A stretch of DNA of 5,140 nt from an uncultured Bacteroidales bacterium (GCA_905235775.1 CAJOMY010000128.1:1-5140); one strand, 5' to 3'. Shown: positions 1 to 5,140, numbered from the stretch's first letter. The notes: generated by a model from the sequence alone, not told the origin. A program made the numbers and translations.

Positions 1-1212
1 ACCGTGGCCGTGGGCATCCTGGCCGCGGAGGAGATCTGCTTCGAGATCATCTCGGACGGCGCCGGCCTGCAGCGGGTGCGCTACAGCGAGGGGCGCATCG
101 CCTACAACGGCGCGCTCTACGACGAGTTGTACTTCGACTCCATCACGCGCTCGACACGCTTCGCCGAGCCGTCCTTCATCCTGCATGACGTGGTGATCGG
201 CATCGACTTTCACTGGCAGCAGAAACGCACGCTGAAGTTTGCCGGCGGGTTGAAATTCATCATCGAAGGCGACCGGGTCCGTGCCGTGAACCTCGTGGGC
301 ATGGAAGATTACCTGCTGAGCGTCATCTCCTCCGAGATGAAATCCAGCGCCTCCGTGGACCTGCTCAAGGCGCACGCCGTCATCTCCCGCTCCTGGCTGC
401 TCCTTCGTATGCGGAACCGGCACGCTTCCGCGAGCACGCCGGATTGCTGCAGCGATTATCCGGCCATCCCCCTTGAGGGGGCGCAGGGGGTGAAAGCCCA
501 GCGGGCGAACGTCGAAATCCCGCATCGCGACTTCGACGTGTGCGCGGATGACCATTGCCAACGGTATCAAGGACTTACGATGGCCGTCGGAGAGCGGGTC
601 CGCACCGTCATCGACGAGACCTGGGGACAGGTGCTCCGCTACCGGGGCCAGCTCTGCGACACCCGTTACGCCAAGTGCTGCGGCGGCAGGACCGAACTGT
701 TCAGCACCTGCTGGGAAGACATCGACTACCCCTACCTGCAGTGCGTCGACGACCCCTGGTGCGACTGCGAGAACGACGAGATCCTCTCGCAGGTCCTCAA
801 CGACTACGACCAGCAGACGCGCGACTTTCACGACTGGACCGTCCGCTATGGCGCGGACGAGCTCAGCGCCCTGGTGCGGGAGCGCACCGGCATCGATTTC
901 GGCGAGATCCGGGCGCTGGAGCCCGTGGAACGCGGCCCTTCCGGGCGCATCAAGTACCTGCGCATCGTGGGCAGCAAGCGCACGGAAGTCGTCGGCAAGG
1001 AGCTGAAGATCCGCCGCGCGCTCAGCAGCTCGCACCTCAAGAGCTCCGCCTTCGAGGCCGAACGCGATCCGGGCGGCGCCTGGATCCTGCGCGGCCGCGG
1101 ATGGGGCCACGGCGTCGGCCTCTGCCAGATCGGCGCCGCCGTGATGGCCGCGAACGGATTTGATTATAAACAGATTCTACTCCACTACTATCCCGATACA
1201 GATGTCGAATAA
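1..1212 (+). CDS. SpoIID/LytB-domain protein (amidase-enhancer-like), 5' end outside window
   Basis: This is a SpoIID/LytB family protein; SpoIID members are peptidoglycan lytic transglycosylases or enhancers of amidases. The frame is open to the left edge. A GTG lies at 4, but the conserved N-terminal strand (AVGIL) begins right there, so the true start is probably a little upstream. Counting from that GTG there are 402 residues. Seen motifs: EDYLLSVISSEM at 101-112, whose Glu111 aligns by eye with the catalytic Glu of SpoIID; LLKAHAVISRSW at 120-131, matching the family's LKAQAVAARTY; FDVCADDHCQRYQG at 177-190; CCGGRTE at 225-231; and the C-terminal hallmark GRGWGHGVGLCQIGA at 364-378 followed by HYYPDT. 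Cysteines are unusually many (thirteen). No signal peptide is visible, but the N-terminus is incomplete. Residues about 152-173 look like an insertion. The stop overlaps the next start by 11 bases, suggesting coupled translation with the permease. Family assignment is firm; enzymatic activity is inferred. Confidence 0.9.
   Translation, partial: TVAVGILAAEEICFEIISDGAGLQRVRYSEGRIAYNGALYDELYFDSITRSTRFAEPSFILHDVVIGIDFHWQQKRTLKFAGGLKFIIEGDRVRAVNLVGMEDYLLSVISSEMKSSASVDLLKAHAVISRSWLLLRMRNRHASASTPDCCSDYPAIPLEGAQGVKAQRANVEIPHRDFDVCADDHCQRYQGLTMAVGERVRTVIDETWGQVLRYRGQLCDTRYAKCCGGRTELFSTCWEDIDYPYLQCVDDPWCDCENDEILSQVLNDYDQQTRDFHDWTVRYGADELSALVRERTGIDFGEIRALEPVERGPSGRIKYLRIVGSKRTEVVGKELKIRRALSSSHLKSSAFEAERDPGGAWILRGRGWGHGVGLCQIGAAVMAANGFDYKQILLHYYPDTDVE
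465..492. repeat. G/C palindrome inside the SpoIID-like gene, possible in-frame repeat insertion
   Basis: The strand reads CCCCCTTGAGGGGG at 468-481, an inverted repeat with 6-base arms (CCCCCT/AGGGGG) and a 2-base centre. A second G5 run follows in CAGGGGGTG at 484-492, which can also pair imperfectly with CATCCCCCTTG at 465-475, so two alternative hairpins are possible. In the protein this codes for IPLEGAQGV, in a stretch poorly conserved between the two strong SpoIID motifs. From memory, similar paired C5/G5 runs occur as dispersed repeats in Bacteroidetes genomes; I cannot verify that here. It is not a terminator, since it lies mid-gene and no T-run follows. Confidence 0.4.
1157..1204 (+). 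promoter_or_regulatory. AT-rich translation initiation region of the permease gene, no Shine-Dalgarno
   Basis: The last codons of the SpoIID-like gene shift from G/C-ending to A/T-rich ones (GGA TTT GAT TAT AAA CAG ATT CTA), just before the ATG at 1202. No purine-rich Shine-Dalgarno block sits 5-12 bases upstream. Bacteroidetes are known to initiate without strong Shine-Dalgarno pairing and to favour A-rich, unstructured upstream bases. This supports 1202 as the true start rather than the in-frame TTG at 1160. Functional importance is inferred. Confidence 0.4.
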
Positions 1213-2452
1213 CAAGATCTCCCCCTGGTGGTGGGTGCCCACGCTCTATTTCGCCGAGGGCATTCCCTACTTCATCGTCAACGTGATCTCGGTCACGATG
1301 TTCAAGCGCCTGGGCATGCCGAACGGCGACCTGGCGATGTACACCTCCCTGCTCTACCTGCCCTGGGTCGTCAAGCCCCTGTGGAGTCCCTTCGTGGACG
1401 TCATCCGCACCAAGCGCTGGTGGATCCTGCTGATGCAGGCCCTGTGTACGGCGGGCTTCGCCGCCCTGGCCCTGAGCGTCAGTCCGGACGTATTCGGCTG
1501 GTCGCTGGTCATCTTCTATATCATCGCATTCGCCTCCGCCACGCACGACATTGCCGCGGACGGCTTCTACATGATCGCCCTGGAGCAAAAGCAGCAGGCC
1601 GCCTTCGTGGGCATCCGCAGCACCTTCTACCGCATCGCCTCGGTCTTCGGGCAGGGGGTCATCGTGGTGCTGGCCGGCGTGCTGGAAGAGCGTCTGGGCG
1701 CCATCCCGCGTGCCTGGAGCATCACCCTGCTCGTCTCCGCCGTGCTTTTCGCCCTCATCACCCTCTGGCACTGGCGCTTCCTGCCGAAAGTCGAGGACAT
1801 GGCGAATTCGCCGGAGGCCGGCAGGATATTCCGGGAATTCGGCCAGGCGTGGGCGACGTTCTTCCGGAAGCCCGGCGTGTGGCTGGCCATCGCCTTCATG
1901 CTGCTGTACCGCCTGCCGGAGGCCTTCTCCGTCAAGATGCTGACCCCCTTCCTGCTGGATCCGGTCGAAGCGGGCGGCCTCGGGCTGAGCACGGCGCAGA
2001 GCGGCCTGGTTTACGGCACCGTGGGCGTCATCGCCCTGACCGTCGGCGGCATCCTGGGCGGCCTGTTCGCCGCCAGATTCGGACTGCGCCGCTCGATGTG
2101 GCCCATGTCCATGGCCCTCGCGCTGCCCTGCGCGGCGTACCTGATTCTCGCCCTCGTGCAACCTTCCGCGCTCTGGAGCATCTATTTATTGGTAGCCCTC
2201 GACCAGTTCGGCTACGGCTTCGGCTTCACGGCGTACATGCTCTATATGATGCAGTTCTCCGAAGGCGGGTTCAAGACCTCGCACTATGCCATCTGCACGG
2301 CCTTCATGGCCCTCTCGATGATGATCCCGGGCCTGTTCGCCGGCTGGATGCAGGAGGCGCTCGGATATGTCGGATTTTTTATTGTCGTCATGCTATGTTG
2401 TCTCGCAACCGTTATCGTCACATTCTTTGCACGGCGGCGCTGCTCCTCGTAG
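1202..2452 (+). CDS. AmpG-like MFS permease (muropeptide/amino-sugar transporter)
   Basis: This 416-residue inner-membrane protein belongs to the AmpG-like branch of the major facilitator superfamily; AmpG carries GlcNAc-anhydroMurNAc and its peptides into the cytoplasm. I count about 12 hydrophobic segments, roughly 10-32, 45-66, 74-93, 98-125, 133-160, 172-192, 225-245, 264-290, 300-320, 324-350, 360-382 and 388-409. Family marks are YFAEGIPYF at 16-24, KPLWSPFVD at 58-66, SATHDIAADGFY at 112-123 (the counterpart of the TQDI region of AmpG, with acidic residues within the membrane) and the TM10-11 block GYGFGFTAYMLYMMQF at 337-352. The ATG at 1202 starts MSNNKISPWWW; an in-frame TTG 14 codons earlier adds only non-membrane residues and is unlikely. 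The gene overlaps the SpoIID-like gene by 11 bases and the NamZ-type gene by 58. The exact substrate cannot be told: Tannerella forsythia uses a MurNAc-specific carrier (MurT), so free MurNAc is an alternative to muropeptides. Confidence 0.88.
   Translation: MSNNKISPWWWVPTLYFAEGIPYFIVNVISVTMFKRLGMPNGDLAMYTSLLYLPWVVKPLWSPFVDVIRTKRWWILLMQALCTAGFAALALSVSPDVFGWSLVIFYIIAFASATHDIAADGFYMIALEQKQQAAFVGIRSTFYRIASVFGQGVIVVLAGVLEERLGAIPRAWSITLLVSAVLFALITLWHWRFLPKVEDMANSPEAGRIFREFGQAWATFFRKPGVWLAIAFMLLYRLPEAFSVKMLTPFLLDPVEAGGLGLSTAQSGLVYGTVGVIALTVGGILGGLFAARFGLRRSMWPMSMALALPCAAYLILALVQPSALWSIYLLVALDQFGYGFGFTAYMLYMMQFSEGGFKTSHYAICTAFMALSMMIPGLFAGWMQEALGYVGFFIVVMLCCLATVIVTFFARRRCSS
2361..2397 (+). promoter_or_regulatory. 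AT-rich initiation region of the NamZ-type gene, inside the permease gene
   Basis: The end of the permease gene contains TCGGATATGTCGG followed by a run of six T and ATTGTCGTC, markedly AT-richer than the gene before it. It precedes the ATG at 2395. No Shine-Dalgarno block is present. The shift in codon use just ahead of a nested start repeats what is seen before 1202. It could also simply reflect Phe/Ile/Val codons of the last membrane helix, so a role in initiation is an inference. Confidence 0.35.
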
Positions 2453-3660
2453 CGGCCTCCGTCCTCGCGGCGCCCCGGGTCAAGCCGGGCGTCGAAGTCC
2501 TGCGGGACCGCGGCTTCGCCGGCCTGGAAGGCAAGCGCGTCGGACTCGTCACCAACCCCTCCGGCGTGGACAGCCGGCTGCGTTCCACCATCGACATCCT
2601 CTTCGAAGCCCCGGACGTCCGGCTGGTCGCCCTCTATGCCCCCGAACACGGCGTGCGCGGCGACGTGTATGCCGGCGGCAAGGTGGAGTCCGGCAAGGAC
2701 GCCCGCACCGGCCTGCCGGTGCATTCGCTCTACGGCGACACCCGCCAGCCGACGAAAGAGATGCTGCAGGGCATCGACATCATGGTCTACGACATCCAGG
2801 ACGTGGGCAGCCGCTCCTACACCTTCATCTCCACCCTGGGCCTGGTCATGCGCAGCTGCGCCGAGCTGGACATCCCCGTGATGGTACTCGACCGGCCCAA
2901 CCCGCTGGGCGGACGCAAGGTCGAAGGGCCGCTCGTGCGCGACGGCTACCACTCCTTCGTCAGCCAGTACAAGATTCCCTACATCTATGGCCTCACCGTG
3001 GGCGAACTGGCCATGCTCATCAACGAAGAAGGCCTCAACCGCGGCCAGAACGGCAAGGCCGCCCCGCTCAAGTGCAAGCTCATCGTCGTCCCCATGGAAG
3101 GCTGGACGCGCGACATGCTCTTTGGCGACACCGGACTGCCCTGGATCCTCCCTTCGCCCAACATTCCCTATGCCGAGACGGCCATCTGCTACCCCTCCGC
3201 CGGCCTGTGCGGCGAGATGTACAACTACCTCAACATCGGCATCGGCTACACCCTGCCTTTCGCCACCTTCGCCGAAGAGTGGGTGGACGCCGACAAACTG
3301 AAAGAGAAACTGGACAGCTACCAGGTGCCCGGCGTGGTCTGGCGCACGATCCACTACCAGCCGATCTCCGGGCGCCTGGCCGGCAAGCTGATCCACGGCG
3401 TACAATATTATTATACCGACTATGAAGCCGCCACCCTGACCCTCACCCAGTTCTACGTGATGCAGGCGGTCTGGGAGCTGTACCGGAAAAACCCCTTTAA
3501 GGCGGCTTCAGACAGGCTTTCGATGTTCAATAAAGTTTGCGGCACTGATTTTGTCAGCAGTACGTTCGGACAGACGATGAATGTCTCGGACATCTCCGGA
3601 TTCTGGTCCGCGGATGTCCCCGCTTTCAAAGCCCTGTCGAAGAAGTACTACATTTACTAA
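2395..3660 (+). CDS. DUF1343 (NamZ/GH171-type) exported exo-beta-N-acetylmuramidase candidate
   Basis: The founding member of this family, Bacillus subtilis NamZ, removes MurNAc from the non-reducing end of peptidoglycan fragments. The 421-residue protein starts at ATG 2395 with a good signal peptide: basic MLSRNRYRH, hydrophobic ILCTAALLLVAASVLA, cleavage near residue 25-27 (VLAAP). No lipobox Cys is present, so it should be soluble in the periplasm. The mature part begins with the family's VKPGVEVL. Core motifs are LVTNPSGVD at 51-59, YAPEHGVRG at 81-89 (Glu84 is the likely catalytic acid by analogy with NamZ), VHSLYG at 109-114, MVYDIQDVGSRSYTFI at 130-145, VLDRPNPLGG at 164-173 and PSPNIP at 253-258. 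The next family motif, usually YPGT..EGTN.SEGRGT, is instead YPSAGLCGEMYNYLNIGIGYT at 266-286, as I recall for a Bacteroidetes-specific subgroup. The length is normal. The start lies 58 bases inside the permease gene. Family is firm; substrate and activity of this variant are less so. Confidence 0.88.
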   Translation: MLSRNRYRHILCTAALLLVAASVLAAPRVKPGVEVLRDRGFAGLEGKRVGLVTNPSGVDSRLRSTIDILFEAPDVRLVALYAPEHGVRGDVYAGGKVESGKDARTGLPVHSLYGDTRQPTKEMLQGIDIMVYDIQDVGSRSYTFISTLGLVMRSCAELDIPVMVLDRPNPLGGRKVEGPLVRDGYHSFVSQYKIPYIYGLTVGELAMLINEEGLNRGQNGKAAPLKCKLIVVPMEGWTRDMLFGDTGLPWILPSPNIPYAETAICYPSAGLCGEMYNYLNIGIGYTLPFATFAEEWVDADKLKEKLDSYQVPGVVWRTIHYQPISGRLAGKLIHGVQYYYTDYEAATLTLTQFYVMQAVWELYRKNPFKAASDRLSMFNKVCGTDFVSSTFGQTMNVSDISGFWSADVPAFKALSKKYYIY

Positions 3661-3672
3661 AATCACACGATT

Positions 3673-4863
3673 ATGAAACGCTTGACCACACTCTCCCTGA
3701 TCGCGGTAGCCGTAGCGGCTATGATCGCGGTCCCTGCAGAAGCTCAGACCAGGGGCGGCGGCAATGTCCGCAACAGCGGTGGCACCCGTCCTTCCTCTTC
3801 GGCGTCCGCATCTTCTTCCCAGACCAGAAGCGCCGGCAAGTCCGGCAATACCCAGCATTCTTCCCGCAGCCAGACACAACCCCAGGCACAGCCCAAGGCG
3901 CAGCCCAAGGCGCAGCCCAAGGCGCAGCCCAAGGCGCAAAGCCCGGCGCAGCAGACCCGGCCTCAGCAGCAACGCAGCACCCAGCCGTCCCGCAGCGGCA
4001 GCAATGTCCGCAAGCAGGCACCGGCCCCGCAGAACCGCCAGACAAGCCCGCAGAACCGTCAGGCAGCTCCCCAGAACCGCCCGGCAGCTCCGCAGAACCG
4101 TCAGGCGGCCCCGCCCCGCAGGCCGGACGGCAGAGACGGTCACATGCAGCCCCGGCCGGACGGGAGAGTCAGGCCCGGTGCGCCCAGGGCAGTCCGCGAG
4201 CCGCGCCGTCACTACGGCTACCGCGTCTCCTACCTGCCGAGGCACTACACCCGCGTAGAGTACATGGGCGTTCCTTACTACCTGCACGACGGCATCTACT
4301 ACCGCTATTACCGCGGGTACTACTACGTGAGCCGTCCTCCCTTCGGCGTTCCCTTCAACGTCGTGCTGGACAACATCCTCTACAGCGCATGCAGTTTCGC
4401 CTACTACTACGACGTATACAACACGTACCGTACAATCAACGAAAACGCCAATATCATTGCCAGCCAGAACGCGACCATCGCGGCCAACAATGCCACGATC
4501 GCCCGGCAGAACACCGACATCGCGCTCAACAGCGACCGCGCCGCCCAGTCCTTCAGGGAAGCGGACCGGCTGGGGCTCGTGCAGAGCTACGCCGACGCCG
4601 GCACGGAATACTTCTACGAAGACGGCGTGTTCTTCATCCAGGACAAAGACGGCAGATACGTGACCATTGTCCCGCCCGCAGGCGCCCTGGTCCAGACATT
4701 GCCGGACGACTACGAGACCATCACCCTCGACGGCGGGGAGTATTACAAGGTGGACAACACCATCTACAAATTCACGATCCTCGCCGGATCCCCCTATTTC
4801 GAGGTGCTCGGCCAGCTGACCGGCAGCCTCGCCCGGCAGTTCGACCTTTACGACGCTCTGTAA
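3673..4863 (+). CDS. DUF6515-type exported Tyr-rich protein with Pro/Gln repeat region, function unknown
   Basis: This 396-residue protein has no known function; it resembles the DUF6515 family common in Bacteroidetes. Residues 1-24 are a clear signal peptide ending AEA, so the protein is exported. Residues 25-175 are low-complexity, rich in Gly, Ser, Gln, Pro, Ala and Arg, and strongly basic, with four QPKA units (73-88) and four PQNR-type heptapeptides (119-146). The folded part starts near 180 with Tyr-rich sequence. A motif of the form YY..DG.YY occurs three times: PYYLHDGIYY (201-210), EYFYEDGVFF (312-321) and EYYKVDNTIYKF (356-367). The first two are followed by a PP.G block (222-225, 334-337). 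Between them, residues 255-288 show Ile every seven residues and Asn four residues after it, consistent with a short coiled coil. The start follows the NamZ-type stop by 12 bases with an A-rich leader (ACTAAAATCACACGATT) and no Shine-Dalgarno. A periplasmic or outer-surface envelope role is inference. Confidence 0.85.
   Translation: MKRLTTLSLIAVAVAAMIAVPAEAQTRGGGNVRNSGGTRPSSSASASSSQTRSAGKSGNTQHSSRSQTQPQAQPKAQPKAQPKAQPKAQSPAQQTRPQQQRSTQPSRSGSNVRKQAPAPQNRQTSPQNRQAAPQNRPAAPQNRQAAPPRRPDGRDGHMQPRPDGRVRPGAPRAVREPRRHYGYRVSYLPRHYTRVEYMGVPYYLHDGIYYRYYRGYYYVSRPPFGVPFNVVLDNILYSACSFAYYYDVYNTYRTINENANIIASQNATIAANNATIARQNTDIALNSDRAAQSFREADRLGLVQSYADAGTEYFYEDGVFFIQDKDGRYVTIVPPAGALVQTLPDDYETITLDGGEYYKVDNTIYKFTILAGSPYFEVLGQLTGSLARQFDLYDAL
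3889..3936 (+). repeat. 12-bp tandem repeat, four perfect copies, coding QPKA units
   Basis: The unit CAGCCCAAGGCG occurs four times without a mismatch at 3889-3900, 3901-3912, 3913-3924 and 3925-3936. A degenerate copy precedes it (3877-3888, nine of twelve bases match) and a weaker one follows (3937-3948). The unit is a multiple of three, so gain or loss of copies would lengthen or shorten the Pro/Lys/Ala/Gln linker without breaking the frame. Perfect identity over four copies at synonymous positions suggests recent expansion by slippage. Confidence 0.95.
4027..4110 (+). repeat. 21-bp imperfect tandem repeat, four copies, coding PQNR-type heptapeptides
   Basis: Four units of 21 bases lie at 4027-4047, 4048-4068, 4069-4089 and 4090-4110. 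They encode PQNRQTS, PQNRQAA, PQNRPAA and PQNRQAA. Each unit carries CAGAACCG after its first proline codon; the remainder varies at a few positions. The array is separate from the 12-bp array upstream and differs in unit length, so the linker has grown by two independent in-frame expansions. Copies are less alike than in the 12-bp array, suggesting greater age. Confidence 0.92.
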
Positions 4864-5140
4864 TGGCGACGATCGGCCTATTCGACTCAGGTTCGGGAGG
4901 ACTCTCGGTATTGAAGGAAATACGGAAGGTCCTCCCTTCCGCGCATTACATCTACTATGCCGACAATGCCCACTGCCCTTACGGAGAGAAGACCCCCGAA
5001 TACATCCGGGACCGTGCCCGCGCCATCACGCGGCTGCTGCTGGAACGGGGGGCGGAGGCGGTCGTGGTGGCCTGCAACACGGCCACCGGCGCCGCCATCG
5101 GGACGCTTCGCGAGGAGTTCGACATTCCCTTCATCGGCAT
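4863..5140 (+). CDS. murI: Glutamate racemase MurI, N-terminal part (cut by right edge)
   Basis: MurI interconverts L- and D-glutamate in the cytoplasm, supplying D-Glu for the peptidoglycan stem peptide. The ATG at 4863 shares its A with the TAA of the gene before (TAATG), a typical translational coupling junction. The first 92 residues are present, about one third of the usual 260-290. The diagnostic motifs are GLFDSGSGGLSV at 5-16, with the active-site Asp8-Ser9; ADNAHCPYGEK at 33-43, where family members have a D-x-x-x-x-P-Y-G block; and VVACNTATGAA at 68-78, with the first catalytic Cys at 71. The second catalytic Cys lies beyond the window. No odd residue is seen except Gly76 where Ala is common. 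Its position behind an envelope gene and a muropeptide-salvage set fits a cell-wall cluster, although murI is a housekeeping gene and may simply be adjacent. Confidence 0.95.
   Translation, partial: MATIGLFDSGSGGLSVLKEIRKVLPSAHYIYYADNAHCPYGEKTPEYIRDRARAITRLLLERGAEAVVVACNTATGAAIGTLREEFDIPFIG

Noticed and set aside
465..492. The G/C hairpin as an intrinsic terminator or attenuator
   Set aside because: It is in the middle of a gene with no T-run after it, and an intact conserved reading frame continues for over 700 bases.
1160..1201. TTG at 1160 as the permease start
   Set aside because: It adds 14 residues without family similarity. ATG at 1202 directly precedes the conserved N-terminus.
1801..1812. 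Perfect 12-base palindrome GGCGAATTCGCC
   Set aside because: It is short, inside the loop-coding part of the permease gene, not repeated with the same flanks, and reads as ordinary codons. Likely chance.
1037..2161. Long open frame on the minus strand (374 codons) opposite the permease gene
   Set aside because: It lies antisense to a gene with clear family motifs; its product is a low-complexity run of His, Gly, Asp, Gln and Arg as expected from the complement of a G/C-ending gene, with no recognisable domain.
1228..2394. Upstream extension of the NamZ-type frame across the permease gene
   Set aside because: The frame happens to be open, but the translation is Arg/His/Pro-rich noise. The signal peptide starting at ATG 2395 marks the real beginning.
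2284..3405. Long open frame on the minus strand (373 codons) opposite the NamZ-type gene
   Set aside because: It mirrors a well-conserved gene, and its composition (Val, Ala, Gly, His, Asp) is typical of a GC-rich antisense shadow. No motif is seen.
3531..3539. TAAAGTTTG as a Bacteroidetes -7 promoter element
   Set aside because: The spacing inside the element is one base too long, no TTG-type -33 element sits at the right distance, and it lies in coding sequence about 130 bases before the next start.
3508..4287. Minus-strand open frame with Leu/Gly/Arg repeats (259 codons)
   Set aside because: The repeats are only the reverse complement of the 12-bp array of the DUF6515-type gene; the rest has no domain-like pattern.

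Overview
The window looks like a chromosomal piece of a GC-rich member of the Bacteroidetes, most likely Bacteroidales. Three things point there. The protein families are a SpoIID-like protein of the Bacteroidetes type, the Bacteroidetes form of DUF1343, and a Tyr-rich DUF6515-type envelope protein. None of the gene starts has a recognisable Shine-Dalgarno sequence. The bases just before starts are AT-rich in otherwise G/C-ending reading frames. A genus cannot be named from this sequence alone.

Layout: five genes all read on the + strand with almost no space between them. (1) Positions 1-1212 hold a SpoIID/LytB-type protein, open at the left edge. (2) Positions 1202-2452 hold an AmpG-like 12-helix MFS permease, overlapping gene 1 by 11 bases. 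(3) Positions 2395-3660 hold an exported DUF1343 (NamZ/GH171-type) protein, overlapping gene 2 by 58 bases. (4) Positions 3673-4863 hold an exported, repeat-containing, Tyr-rich protein of the DUF6515 type, 12 bases after gene 3. (5) From 4863 runs the N-terminal third of glutamate racemase MurI, sharing one base with the stop of gene 4 and cut by the right edge. There is no stretch of 300 bases without a gene, no RNA gene, no mobile element and no CRISPR array that I can see. I find no convincing promoter or terminator inside the window, so the five genes could be one transcript.

Function: genes 1-3 read as a peptidoglycan (muropeptide) turnover and salvage set. A NamZ-type enzyme would release terminal N-acetylmuramic acid in the periplasm, an AmpG-like carrier would move amino sugars or muropeptides across the inner membrane, and a SpoIID-type protein would act on or bind glycan strands. 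MurI supplies D-glutamate for new peptidoglycan. Gene 4 is an envelope protein of unknown role. The grouping is visible in the sequence; the pathway role is inference from family knowledge.

The points most worth a second look are: a G/C palindrome that appears to sit in frame inside the SpoIID-like gene where the family is poorly conserved; the altered signature of the DUF1343 protein (NIGIGYT where SEGRGT is usual); the long 58-base overlap in which a membrane-protein tail and a signal peptide share DNA; and, in the DUF6515-type protein, two separate in-frame tandem repeats, an Ile/Asn heptad segment and a motif present three times.
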